In this document: positions 21,308 through 30,675 of the stretch, in pieces
How positions within the stretch are numbered: position 1 is the first letter of the stretch
Layout: every line of letters starts with the position of its first letter
From: Sphaerotilus sulfidivorans
GTDB lineage: Bacteria > Pseudomonadota > Gammaproteobacteria > Burkholderiales > Burkholderiaceae_C
Assembly (NCBI RefSeq): GCF_013426975.1
Contig: NZ_JACCPY010000006.1
Coordinates: 62,001-126,000, forward strand
Length of the DNA: 64,000 bases
Direction: 5' to 3'
Notes under the pieces: generated by a model
Seen by the model: only the letters and a program-made list of their open reading frames with translations
Told to the model about the DNA's origin: nothing
Database searches by the model: none
Made by a program: the position numbers and the translations under genes

Positions 21308-21326
21308 GCGCGGATAATCCCGCCCC

Positions 21327-24300
21327 GTGACTGCACCGACCGTTTCCCCGACCGCCCCGCCGCCGGCCCGCCCGCCGCGTTCCTCCCGTCCGCCCCGTGC
21401 TGCGCGCCCGCCGGTGGCGCCCAATCCGGTGCCGCCGATCACCTATCCCGACAGCCTGCCGGTCAGCGCGCGCCGCGACGAGATCGCGCAGGCGATGCGC
21501 GATCATCAGGTGGTCATCGTCTGCGGCGAGACCGGTTCGGGCAAGACGACGCAGCTGCCCAAGATCGCGCTCGAGCTGGGCCGCGGCCTGGGCGCGGGCG
21601 GCTCCGGCCTGATCGGCCACACGCAGCCGCGCCGCATCGCCGCCAGTTCGGTGGCCAAGCGCATCGCCGAGGAGCTGAAGTCGCCGCTGGGCGAGGTGGT
21701 CGGCTACAAGGTGCGCTTCCAGGACCGGCTGCAGGCCGGCGCCTCGGTCAAGCTGATGACCGACGGCATCCTGCTGGCCGAGACGCAGACCGATCCGCTG
21801 CTGAAGGCCTACGACACGCTGATCATCGACGAGGCGCACGAGCGCAGCCTCAACATCGACTTTCTGCTTGGCTATCTGCGGAGAATCCTGCCGCGCCGGC
21901 CGGACCTGAAGATCGTCGTCACCTCGGCCACCATCGACGCCGAGCGCTTCGCGCAGCACTTCGCCTCGCGCCAGGGGCCGGCGCCGGTGATCATGGTCAG
22001 CGGCCGCACCTTTCCGGTCGAGCAGCGCTGGAAGCCCTTCGAGGAGGCGAAGGACTACGACCTGAACGACGCGATCGCCGACGCGGTCGACGACCTCTGG
22101 CGCGGCGCCGGCGGGGGCGACATCCTGATCTTCCTGCCGGGCGAGCGCGAGATCCGCGAGGCCGCCGACCACCTGCGCAAGCACCTCAGCCACCAGCCGC
22201 TGCACCGCCATGCCGACATCCTGCCGCTGTTCGCGCGGCTGTCGCAGGCCGAGCAGGACCGCGTCTTCGAGACCGGCGGCGCTAAGCGCATCGTGCTGGC
22301 CACCAACGTGGCCGAGACGTCGCTGACGGTGCCGGGCATCCGCTATGTGATCGACGCCGGCACCGCGCGCGTCAAGCGCTACAGCTACCGCAACAAGGTC
22401 GAGCAGCTGCAGGTCGAGCCGGTCAGCCAGGCGGCGGCCAACCAGCGCGCCGGCCGCTGCGGCCGCGTGGCCAACGGCATCTGCATCCGGCTCTATGACG
22501 AGAAGGACTTCCAGAGCCGCCCGCGCTTCACCGACCCGGAAATCCTGCGCTCCTCGCTCGCCGGGGTGATCCTGCGGATGAAGTCGCTCGGCCTGGGGCT
22601 GGTGGAGGACTTTCCCTTCATCGAGCCGCCGCCGCGCAAGGCGATTGCCGACGGCTACGCGTTGCTGGGCGAGCTGGGCGCGGTCGACGAGGCCAACGAG
22701 CTGACCGCCATCGGCCGGGAACTCGCCAGGCTGCCGCTCGATCCGCGCGTGGGCCGCATGATCCTGGAGGCGCGCAGCCGCGAGGCGCTTCATGAAGTGC
22801 TGGTCATCGCCAGTGCCTTGAGCGTGCAGGACGTGCGCGACCGCCCGCTGGAGGCCCAGCAGGCGGCCGACGAGAAGCACAGGAAATTCGACGACGAGCG
22901 CTCCGAGTTCATGGGCTACCTGAAGCTCTGGAACTGGATCGAGGAGGGCCGCGGCAGCCACGGCCACGCCGATGCAGCCAAGGCCGGGCAGAAGGTCGAC
23001 ACCCACAAGCTCAGCAACCGCCAGCAGGAGCAGCGCCTGCGCGAGAGCTTCGTCAACCCGCGCCGGGTGCGCGAGTGGCGCGACATCCACAGCCAGCTCC
23101 ACACCGTGGTGGCCGAGCACGGCTGGCGCCTGAACGGCACGCCCGCCACCTACGAGCAGGTGCACCAGTCGATGCTGGCGGGCTTGTTGGGCAACATCGG
23201 CTGCAAGGCCGACGATGACGAGTGGTATCTGGGCGCGCGCGGCATCAAGTTCTGGCGCCATCCGGGCGCGCACCTGTCGAAGAAGCCGGGGCGCTGGCTG
23301 ATCGCCGCCGAGCTGGTCGACACCACCCGCCTGTTCGGGCGCGGGCTGGCGGCGATCGAGCCGCAGTGGATCGAGCCGATCGCCGGCCATCTGCTTAAAA
23401 AACAGCTGCTCGAGCCGCACTGGGAGAAGAAGGCGGGCGAGGTGGTCGCCTTCGAGCGCGCCACGCTCTACGGCATCGTCGTCTACAACCAGCGCCGGGT
23501 GAACTTCGGGCTGGTCGACCCGGTGGCCGCGCGCGAGATCTTCATCCGCGAGGCGCTGGTGAACGGCGAGTGGGAGACGCGGCTGCCTTTCCTGGCCCAC
23601 AACCAGAAGATGATCCGCCAGGTCGAGGAGCTGGAGCACAAGTCGCGCCGCCAGGATGTGCTGGTCGACGAGCACCTGATCTTCGCCTACTACGACGCGC
23701 AGCTGCCGCAGGAGGTGGTCAGCGGCGCGAGCTTCGAGCGCTGGTACCGCCATGAGCAGAAGCTCAACCCGAAGCTGCTGCATCTGACGCGCGACGAGCT
23801 GATGCGCCACGAGGCCGCCGGCATCACCACCGCGGCCTTCCCGAAGACGATCCGCCTCGGCGGCATCGACTGCACCGCCACCTACCTGCACGCGCCGGGC
23901 GATGCCAAGGACGGCGTGACCGTCACCGTGCCGATCTACGCGCTCAACCAGGTCAGCGAGGAGCGCTGCGACTGGCTGGTGCCCGGCATGCTGGAGGCCA
24001 AGGTGCTGGCGCTGGTCAAGAGCCTGCATCAGCGCCCGCGCTCGCGGCTGATGCCGCTGGCCGAGTTCGTCGCCGAGTTCGTCGAGCTGAACCCGTTCGC
24101 GCAGGGGCCGCTGCTGGAGACGCTGCTGAAGGCGGTGCGCGAGCGCACCCAGCTGGCGGTGCAACGCAACGACTTCAAGCTCGACATGGTGGCGCCGCAC
24201 CTGTTCATGAACTTCCGTGTCGTCGACGAGCATGGCCGCCAGCTCGGCACCGGACGCAACCTGGCGGCGCTGAAGGCCGAGCTGGGCGGGCAGGCGCGTT

Positions 24301-25298
24301 CGGCCTTCCAGGCGCTGGCGGCGCTGAAGACGGGCAGTGGCCCGACGTCCCCGGCCGCCGCGGTCACGCCGGCGCCGACGGCCGTGTCGGCGGGCAGCCG
24401 CAGCGCGAAGGTCAGTCCGCCGCCGCCGGCTGCGCCCGAGCCGCTTGCGCCCCAGGCCTACACCGCCTGGACCTTCGGCGAGCTGCCCGAGCTGATGGAG
24501 ATCCGCAAGGCCGGCCAGACGCTGATCGGATTTCCCGCGCTGATCGACCGCGGCACGCAGGTCGAGATCGAGGTCTTCGACGAGCCGGCCGCCGCGGCCG
24601 TGAAGCACCGCGCCGGCCTGCGCCGTCTGCTGGCGCTGAATCTCAAGGAGCCGCTGAAGTACCTCGAGAAGAACATTCCCGACCTGCAGAAGATGGCGGT
24701 GGCCTTCATGCCGCTGGGCACGCAGGAGGAACTGCGCACCCAGATCATCGATGTGGCGCTGGAGCGCGCCTTCCTGGCCGAGCCGCTGCCGCATGACGCC
24801 GCCTCCTTCCAGGCGCGCATCGACGAGGGCCGCACCCGGCTTAACCTGATCGCGCAGGAAATCGCCCGTCAGGCCGGCACGGTGCTGCTGGAGTTCGCCG
24901 CGGCACAGCGCAAGCTCAAGGACGCCCGCGCGCCCAGGGAGGTCGCCGACGACATCGCCGCACAGCTGCAGCGCCTGATGGGCAAGCGCTTCATCGCCAC
25001 GACGCCGTGGGCGCAGCTGCAGCACCTGCCGCGCTACCTCAAGGGCGTGCAGCTGCGGCTCGACAAGCTGCGCGGCGATCCGGCGCGCGATGCGCAGCGC
25101 CTGGCCGAGCTGCGCCCGCTCGAGCAGCGCTGGAGCCGGCGGGTGGCCGAGCTCAAGGGCGCGCCCGATGCCCGCCTCGACGAGTACCGCTGGCTGATGG
25201 AGGAGCTGCGCATCAGCTTCTTTGCCCAGGAGCTGAAGACGCCGCAGCCGGTCAGCACCAAGCGGCTGGACAAGGTCTGGGCGCAGATGTCGATGTGA
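21327..25298 (+). CDS. hrpA: ATP-dependent RNA helicase HrpA (DEAH box)
   Basis: A 1323-residue DEAH/RHA helicase, close to the E. coli length of 1300. Visible motifs are Walker A GETGSGKTTQ (about 67), DEAH (IIDEAHERS, about 168), SAT (TSATIDAERF), TNVAETSLTVPG and QRAGRCGR. The HA2/OB region and the large DUF3418 C-terminal domain typical of HrpA follow. A Pro/Ala-rich insert (about residues 1005-1048, SPAAAVTPAPTAVSAG and PPPPAAPEP) splits the C-terminal part. HrpA rescues ribosomes that collide on mRNA and processes some fimbrial mRNAs in E. coli. The start is GTG at 21327. Confidence 0.96.
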   Translation: MTAPTVSPTAPPPARPPRSSRPPRAARPPVAPNPVPPITYPDSLPVSARRDEIAQAMRDHQVVIVCGETGSGKTTQLPKIALELGRGLGAGGSGLIGHTQPRRIAASSVAKRIAEELKSPLGEVVGYKVRFQDRLQAGASVKLMTDGILLAETQTDPLLKAYDTLIIDEAHERSLNIDFLLGYLRRILPRRPDLKIVVTSATIDAERFAQHFASRQGPAPVIMVSGRTFPVEQRWKPFEEAKDYDLNDAIADAVDDLWRGAGGGDILIFLPGEREIREAADHLRKHLSHQPLHRHADILPLFARLSQAEQDRVFETGGAKRIVLATNVAETSLTVPGIRYVIDAGTARVKRYSYRNKVEQLQVEPVSQAAANQRAGRCGRVANGICIRLYDEKDFQSRPRFTDPEILRSSLAGVILRMKSLGLGLVEDFPFIEPPPRKAIADGYALLGELGAVDEANELTAIGRELARLPLDPRVGRMILEARSREALHEVLVIASALSVQDVRDRPLEAQQAADEKHRKFDDERSEFMGYLKLWNWIEEGRGSHGHADAAKAGQKVDTHKLSNRQQEQRLRESFVNPRRVREWRDIHSQLHTVVAEHGWRLNGTPATYEQVHQSMLAGLLGNIGCKADDDEWYLGARGIKFWRHPGAHLSKKPGRWLIAAELVDTTRLFGRGLAAIEPQWIEPIAGHLLKKQLLEPHWEKKAGEVVAFERATLYGIVVYNQRRVNFGLVDPVAAREIFIREALVNGEWETRLPFLAHNQKMIRQVEELEHKSRRQDVLVDEHLIFAYYDAQLPQEVVSGASFERWYRHEQKLNPKLLHLTRDELMRHEAAGITTAAFPKTIRLGGIDCTATYLHAPGDAKDGVTVTVPIYALNQVSEERCDWLVPGMLEAKVLALVKSLHQRPRSRLMPLAEFVAEFVELNPFAQGPLLETLLKAVRERTQLAVQRNDFKLDMVAPHLFMNFRVVDEHGRQLGTGRNLAALKAELGGQARSAFQALAALKTGSGPTSPAAAVTPAPTAVSAGSRSAKVSPPPPAAPEPLAPQAYTAWTFGELPELMEIRKAGQTLIGFPALIDRGTQVEIEVFDEPAAAAVKHRAGLRRLLALNLKEPLKYLEKNIPDLQKMAVAFMPLGTQEELRTQIIDVALERAFLAEPLPHDAASFQARIDEGRTRLNLIAQEIARQAGTVLLEFAAAQRKLKDARAPREVADDIAAQLQRLMGKRFIATTPWAQLQHLPRYLKGVQLRLDKLRGDPARDAQRLAELRPLEQRWSRRVAELKGAPDARLDEYRWLMEELRISFFAQELKTPQPVSTKRLDKVWAQMSM

Positions 25299-25312
25299 TG
25301 CCACAACCTTGG

Positions 25313-25334
25313 TCGTGACATCCGTCACGATTTT
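25313..25334 (+). terminator. Rho-independent terminator after hrpA
   Basis: A perfect 7-base inverted repeat, TCGTGAC / GTCACGA (25313-25319 and 25324-25330), has a 4-base loop and is followed at once by TTTT. It begins 14 bases after the hrpA stop and ends 60 bases before the next start, so it separates the two transcripts. The T tract is short. Confidence 0.6.
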
Positions 25335-25394
25335 CCATCAGAATCGGAACGCCATCGAACCGGTGGCGCAATCCTTTCTGGAAGGACAGTGACC

Positions 25395-25652
25395 ATGGGT
25401 CTCATCGGCACGATCGTGATCGGTTTTCTGGTGGGCTGGCTGGCCCGCGCCATCCTGCCCGGCACGCAGGCGCTGGGCTTCATCCTGACCACGCTGCTGG
25501 GCATCGGCGGCTCGCTGGCGGCCGGCTATGTCGGCCAGGCGCTGAACTGGTACAGCGTCGGCCAGCCGGCCGGCTTCATCGCCTCGGTGGTCGGTGCGGT
25601 GGTGCTGCTGTTCGTGGTCGGCAAGCTGCGGGGCGGCTCGGCCTCGGCCTGA
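25395..25652 (+). CDS. GlsB/YeaQ/YmgE family stress-response membrane protein
   Basis: An 85-residue inner-membrane protein with three hydrophobic helices (about 3-20, 27-47 and 58-77) and conserved glycines. The family signature GFLVGWLARAILPG at the start is typical of the transglycosylase-associated/GlsB group. Members are small stress-induced membrane proteins of unknown biochemical role. AAGGA lies 8 bases before the ATG at 25395; a GTG two codons earlier is less well placed. It is convergent with the ROK regulator. Confidence 0.88.
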   Translation: MGLIGTIVIGFLVGWLARAILPGTQALGFILTTLLGIGGSLAAGYVGQALNWYSVGQPAGFIASVVGAVVLLFVVGKLRGGSASA

Positions 25653-25658
25653 GGCGCC

Positions 25659-26930
25659 TCAGTCGCTGTCCTGTCGGCGCGGGTCGGCCTTCAGGAAGAC
25701 CTCGGGGTGCGGCGCGAAGTCGGCGTGCAGCGGCAGCAGCGCGCCGCCCAGCGCCCGCGCGTCCGAGCCGATGCTGCCGGCATGCAGGCGAGGGCGGCGC
25801 ACGCCCTCCCAGCAGTGCGCATCGAGCGCATCGCCGCTCTGGGCGATCAGCCGGGCCAGCAGGCGGCGGTCGATCACGCCGTCGATGACGACATCGTCGA
25901 TGTCGAGCACGCAGCTGGCGCCGACGATGGCCATCGCCAGCGCCCGCGAGGCATGGCCCAGCCAGGCCTGGGTGTGCGGATGCCAGGGCGGCTCGAGCGC
26001 GCGCTCGTCCAGCGCGGCCGAGGGATCGATCCGGGCGGTCTCGTACAGGCGCTGCAGGTTCAGCAGCGAGGCCGCACCCAGCAGCTGCGTGCTGGCGGTG
26101 CCTGCGCCAGGCACCGCCAGCGGCATCGAGCCGATCGCGCCGGCATTGCCGTGGGCGCCGGGATGCAGCCGGCTGTCGAGCACCAGGCCGCCGCCGCTGA
26201 AGGTGTCGACGAAGATGTAGAGAAAGTTGCGCAGGCGACGGCCCTCGCCGCCGACCAGCTCGGCCAGGCTGGCGGCCACCGTGTCCTTGGCGGCATGCAC
26301 CGGCAGGCCGGTCGCCGTGGCCAGATGGCCGGCCAGGTCCAGCGTCTCCCAGGTCCGCGCCTGGGCTTCGGGCATGCCGAACAGCCCGGTCCAGCCGCCG
26401 ATCGACAGCGGTGCGGCCACGCCGATGCCGCACAGCCGCTCCGGCCGGTCCAGCGGCAGCATGCGTGCGCTCAGCGCCTCGCGGCAGCGCCGGATCATCG
26501 CCAGCAGCGCCGCGGGCAGATGCTCGGGATCGGGCCAAGCGTAGGGCAGGCCCTCGCGGTGATGGACCCGGCCGAGAAAGTCGACCAGCAGCACATCCGC
26601 ATGCTGGCGCCCGACCTTGACGCCGATCGCCCAGGCGCCCTCCGGATCGAGCGCGATCGGCACCGAGGGCTGGCCGATGCGCCCGCGCAGCGGCTCGCGC
26701 TTGAGCAGCAGGCCCTCGTCGAGCAGCGCGTTGACGATCATCGAGATCGTCTGGGTGCTCAGCCCGGTGACCCGCGCCAGCTCGGCCTTGGGCAGCTCGC
26801 CGTGCAGCCGGATGGCCTGCAGCACCACCCGCTCGTTGAACTGGCGCATGCCGTTCTGGTTCGAGCCGCGCGGCGGGCGGCGGCTGGAAGAGGAGGGGGC
26901 GTCAGGGAAGGGCTGATCCGGATTCACCAT
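25659..26930 (-). CDS. ROK family transcriptional repressor of the sugar operon
   Basis: A 423-residue ROK protein. It has an N-terminal winged helix-turn-helix (about 28-85: ERVVLQAIRLHGELPKAELA, STQTISMIVNALLDEGLL) followed by a sugar-kinase-like ROK domain (about 98-400) with a glycine-rich DTFSGGGLVL segment. The usual ROK zinc motif CxCGxxGC is not seen, so zinc-dependent binding is unlikely. It is the last gene of the leftward sugar-transport operon and probably represses it and the divergent kinase through the palindrome at 30548-30568, released by the imported sugar. That regulatory link is inferred from context. Confidence 0.85.
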   Translation of the reverse strand: MVNPDQPFPDAPSSSSRRPPRGSNQNGMRQFNERVVLQAIRLHGELPKAELARVTGLSTQTISMIVNALLDEGLLLKREPLRGRIGQPSVPIALDPEGAWAIGVKVGRQHADVLLVDFLGRVHHREGLPYAWPDPEHLPAALLAMIRRCREALSARMLPLDRPERLCGIGVAAPLSIGGWTGLFGMPEAQARTWETLDLAGHLATATGLPVHAAKDTVAASLAELVGGEGRRLRNFLYIFVDTFSGGGLVLDSRLHPGAHGNAGAIGSMPLAVPGAGTASTQLLGAASLLNLQRLYETARIDPSAALDERALEPPWHPHTQAWLGHASRALAMAIVGASCVLDIDDVVIDGVIDRRLLARLIAQSGDALDAHCWEGVRRPRLHAGSIGSDARALGGALLPLHADFAPHPEVFLKADPRRQDSD

Positions 26931-26990
26931 GGCAGAAGGCCCGCACGAAGGCGGGCCGGTCTCGAGGAATGAGGCGGGTGCTGCCGAGCC

Positions 26991-27455
26991 TCAGACGTCG
27001 AGCGGCTCTCCGATCACGCCCTTCTTGAACAGGAAGTTGCCGTAGGGCTGCAGGTCGGAGGTCAGCACGATCGCGAAGGCCTCGCGGACGCGATCATAGA
27101 ACGCGAAACGCTCCACCGCCTCGCATTGCTCGGAGCGGGCATGGCCGCCCTGCTCGAGCATCGCCACCACATCGCGTTGCAGCCGGCTGCGGTAGCCGTC
27201 GGGCATGGTGCAGACCTGCATGTAGGCCACCGGCTGCTCGACCGCCGCATCCAGATTCATCAGCGACAGCACTGCCTGCGAGGCGCGCAGCACATCGGCG
27301 CCGGGCAGATGGATGACCGGCTTGCTGCGGCCTTCGGTGGCCAGCCGGGCGGCGGTGAAGTTGGCATCGGCGATGACGATGGCATCACCATGACCCATCT
27401 CGGCCAGCACCTTCAGCAGGTCCGGCGTCAGCAGCGGATCGATTCCCTTGAGCAT
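26991..27455 (-). CDS. RbsD/FucU family sugar mutarotase-like protein
   Basis: A 154-residue protein of the RbsD/FucU fold (MLKGIDPLLTPDLLKVLAEMGHGDAIVIADANFTA in part; ALVLTSDLQPYGNF-type C-terminus). Members interconvert sugar anomers, ribopyranose in RbsD and fucose in FucU. The length and GHGD plus the ERFAFYDRVREAF segment favour the FucU side. It sits between the ABC ATPase gene and the ROK gene, so it probably converts the incoming sugar to the anomer used downstream. Confidence 0.88.
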   Translation of the reverse strand: MLKGIDPLLTPDLLKVLAEMGHGDAIVIADANFTAARLATEGRSKPVIHLPGADVLRASQAVLSLMNLDAAVEQPVAYMQVCTMPDGYRSRLQRDVVAMLEQGGHARSEQCEAVERFAFYDRVREAFAIVLTSDLQPYGNFLFKKGVIGEPLDV

Positions 27456-27480
27456 GACGAAGGATCTCCGGGGTTTTTCT

Positions 27481-28284
<804 letters not shown>

Positions 28285-28285
28285 T

Positions 28286-29245
28286 TCAGCGGGCTCCCTT
28301 GCGAGACAGTTGGTCGACGGTGACGGCGATGATGACGAGGATGCCGGTGATCAGCACCTGGTAGACGGAGGACACGCCCATCAGCGTCAGGCCGTTGCGC
28401 AGCACGCCGACGACGATGGCGCCGGCCAGCGTGCCCAGGATCACGCCTCGGCCGCCGAACAGGCTGGTGCCGCCCAGCACGACCGCGGTGATCGCGTCCA
28501 GGTTCTCGGTCTGGCCGGCGTTGGGATCGCCCACACCGGTGCGGGCCACCGCCAGCAGCGAGGCGACGCCGTAGAAGGCGCCGGCCAGCACATACACGCC
28601 CAGCAGCACGCGGTCGGTCGGAATGCCCACCAGGCGGGTGGCCTCGGGGTTGTTGCCGACCGCGTAGACATGGCGGCCCGAGGGCGTGTCGCGCAGCCAG
28701 AACCAGACGCCCAGATAGAGCAGCACCATCAGCACCGTGCCGTAGGCGATCGGGGTGTCGCCGATCTTGAAGGTGTTGCCCAGCCACAGCATGGCGTCAG
28801 GCACGCTGGTGACGGTCTGCGCACCGGAGTAGAGCTGCGTGATCGCGAAGGCGATGTTGAAGGTGCCCAGCGTCACGATGAAGGGCGGCAGCTTGATGCG
28901 GGTCACCAGCAGGCCGTTGACCAGGCCGAAGCCGGCGGTGACGGCAATGCCCAGCAGGATGGCCAGCGGCGCGGGAATGCCGAAGTCCTCGGCGACCTTG
29001 GTCATGACGATCGAGCCCAGCGCCATGACCATGCCGCACGACAGGTCGATGCCGGCGGTCAGGATGATCAGCGTCTGGCCGATGGCGATCACGCCCACGA
29101 CCATGACCTGCTGCAGGATCAGCGCGAAGTTGGCGCCGCTGAAGAAGTTGTCGGTGGTGAGCCCGAAGATGGTGCAGGCGATCGCCAGGGCGATGAAGGG
29201 CCCGAGCTGGCTGACCGGCGGCAGCTTGTCTTTCAAGGTAGTCAC
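28286..29245 (-). CDS. Sugar ABC transporter permease (CUT2/FrcC type)
   Basis: A 319-residue inner-membrane permease with about 8-10 hydrophobic helices of the RbsC-like family. The EAA-like loop is visible as NNPEATRLVGIPTDRVLLGVY, and TAGIDLSCGMVMALG and VLGGTSLFGGRGVILGTL are family blocks. The frame is open further upstream, but the GTG at 29245 is chosen because AAGGA sits 7 bases before it and the protein then starts like its relatives (TTLKDKLPPVSQ). It probably works as a dimer with the ATPase at 27481. Confidence 0.9.
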   Translation of the reverse strand: MTTLKDKLPPVSQLGPFIALAIACTIFGLTTDNFFSGANFALILQQVMVVGVIAIGQTLIILTAGIDLSCGMVMALGSIVMTKVAEDFGIPAPLAILLGIAVTAGFGLVNGLLVTRIKLPPFIVTLGTFNIAFAITQLYSGAQTVTSVPDAMLWLGNTFKIGDTPIAYGTVLMVLLYLGVWFWLRDTPSGRHVYAVGNNPEATRLVGIPTDRVLLGVYVLAGAFYGVASLLAVARTGVGDPNAGQTENLDAITAVVLGGTSLFGGRGVILGTLAGAIVVGVLRNGLTLMGVSSVYQVLITGILVIIAVTVDQLSRKGAR

Positions 29246-29342
29246 GCGGGAATCCTTGCGCAAGAGGAGGAGAGAGGGCGAAAAAGGCGGGCGACGGGCG
29301 GCACGAGGCCGAGCGCCGGCCGCGGCACGGCAGGAGCCGAAA

Positions 29343-29442
29343 GGCCCTCTTGCGAGGGCCATGGAGGAGAACCGGAAGGGGCGCCGCGGTGCCGCGTCGG
29401 GCACCGGGCGAGGTCTGGGCGCCGGCGCGGATCAGCGCCGGC
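29343..29442 (-). promoter_or_regulatory. Two intercistronic hairpins between binding protein and permease
   Basis: The 213-base spacer holds two GC-rich stem-loops: GCCGGCGC / GCGCCGGC (29421-29428, 29435-29442; 6-base loop), 16 bases after the binding-protein stop, and GGCCCTC / GAGGGCC (29343-29349, 29354-29360; 4-base loop). Neither has a good T tract. Such structures often stabilise the upstream mRNA or cause partial termination, giving an excess of binding protein over permease. Confidence 0.5.
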
Positions 29443-29458
29443 GGCCATCACCGTCAGA

Positions 29459-30457
29459 TCACTTCTTGCCCCAGCACAGGTCGACGCCGACCTTGGTGTC
29501 CTTGCTGTCGACGCCGGCCACCGGCTTGGCGGCGATCAGGGTCACGCCGGTGTCGACATAGCCGCTGACCTTCTTGCCGGTCTTGGCGTACTCGACGCCG
29601 GCGGCCACGCCCATGGCGGCCATCTTCAGCGGGTACTGCTGCGAGGTCGCGGCGATCTTGCCGCCGGCGACGTCCTTGACGCCATCGCAGCCACCGTCGA
29701 CCGACACGATCACCACATCCTTTTCCTTGCCGGCGGCCTTCAGCGCGTTGTAGGCACCCGCAGCGGCCGGCTCGTTGATCGTGTAGACTAGGTTGATGTT
29801 CGGGTTCTTCTGGAGGCAGTTCTCCATGCCGGTCTGGCCCTTGGCGCGGTCACCGAAGGAGTCGGCCATGCAGACCACCTCGGCCGGCTTGGCCAGCTCG
29901 TTGTTCTTCGCGTCGAAGGACTGCAGGCCATAGCCCTGCAGGAAGCCGTTGTGGCGCTGCGCACCCACTGGATGGCCGGGGAACAGGTCCAGCGTCGCGA
30001 TCACCGGGGCCTTGCCGCCCAGCGCGGCCTTGGCGTACTGGCCGATCAGCACGCCGGCCTTGTAGTTGTCGGTGGCGAACAGCGCATCGGTGGCGTCGAC
30101 CGGATCGGTCGGGCTGTCCAGCGCGATCACCATCACGCCCTTGTCGCGCGCCTTCTTGATGGCCGGGATGATGGCCTTCGAGTCGCTCGGGGTGATCAGG
30201 ATGGTCTTGGCACCGGCGGCGATCATGTTCTCCATCGCGGTGACCTGGCCGGCGTTGTCGCCGTCGGTCTTGCCCGCGCCGCTCAGCAGCTTGGCGCCGA
30301 GCTTCTTGGCCTCGGCCTGGGCGCCTTCCTTCATCTTGACGAAGAAGGGATTGGTCTCGGTCTTGGTGATCAGGCCGATGACCGGCTCGGCCGCCATCGA
30401 CGACGAGGCCATGCAGGCCAGAGCGGCGGCGATGCTCAGGGTGGAAAGACGCTTCAT
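29459..30457 (-). CDS. Sugar ABC transporter periplasmic binding protein (FrcB-like)
   Basis: A 332-residue exported type I binding protein. The signal peptide ends at about residue 22 (SSSMAAEP). Family blocks include ITKTETNPFFVKMKEGA, LITPSDSKAIIPAIKKA, ALDSPTDP and YTINEPAAAGAYNAL. The pattern resembles fructose/ribose-type binding proteins such as FrcB; the true ligand cannot be read from the sequence. It is the first gene of the leftward operon and is divergent from the PfkB kinase. Confidence 0.9.
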   Translation of the reverse strand: MKRLSTLSIAAALACMASSSMAAEPVIGLITKTETNPFFVKMKEGAQAEAKKLGAKLLSGAGKTDGDNAGQVTAMENMIAAGAKTILITPSDSKAIIPAIKKARDKGVMVIALDSPTDPVDATDALFATDNYKAGVLIGQYAKAALGGKAPVIATLDLFPGHPVGAQRHNGFLQGYGLQSFDAKNNELAKPAEVVCMADSFGDRAKGQTGMENCLQKNPNINLVYTINEPAAAGAYNALKAAGKEKDVVIVSVDGGCDGVKDVAGGKIAATSQQYPLKMAAMGVAAGVEYAKTGKKVSGYVDTGVTLIAAKPVAGVDSKDTKVGVDLCWGKK

Positions 30458-30547
30458 GGTGTTGTCTCCGTTGCGCTAGGAACGACCCGCTTGGCAGGCC
30501 CGGTGGTGAGGTGAGGTGTGGGATGAATTCTTGTCCTTGGGACTAAT

Positions 30548-30568
30548 TAAATCAACTAGCTTGATTTA
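30548..30568. promoter_or_regulatory. Perfect 21-base palindrome, probable ROK operator
   Basis: Arms TAAATCAA (30548-30555) and TTGATTTA (30561-30568) flank CTAGC. It lies in the AT-richer divergent spacer between the binding-protein gene (ATG 91 bases away) and the kinase gene (ATG 108 bases away), where it can control both promoters. The ROK repressor encoded in the operon is the obvious ligand; that is inference. Confidence 0.6.
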
Positions 30569-30675
30569 GTGCTTTCCCTAGTGTCTTGCCGAGCCTGAAA
30601 TGAGACGATGATTGCCCACACGACACGCAAACCATTGCGTCGCCTCCTCAACAGGACAAGAACCGGACAAGACCC

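Noticed and set aside
20997-25328. A 1443-codon open frame on the minus strand opposite the kinase and hrpA
   Set aside because: It is a shadow frame created by high GC and codon bias. The plus strand encodes unmistakable hrpA and kinase motifs, and the minus translation is low-complexity His/Arg/Gln/Leu-rich.
28286-29404. Permease starting at 29404
   Set aside because: The extra 53 residues are Arg/Pro-rich and come from the hairpin-containing spacer; GTG 29245 has the ribosome site.
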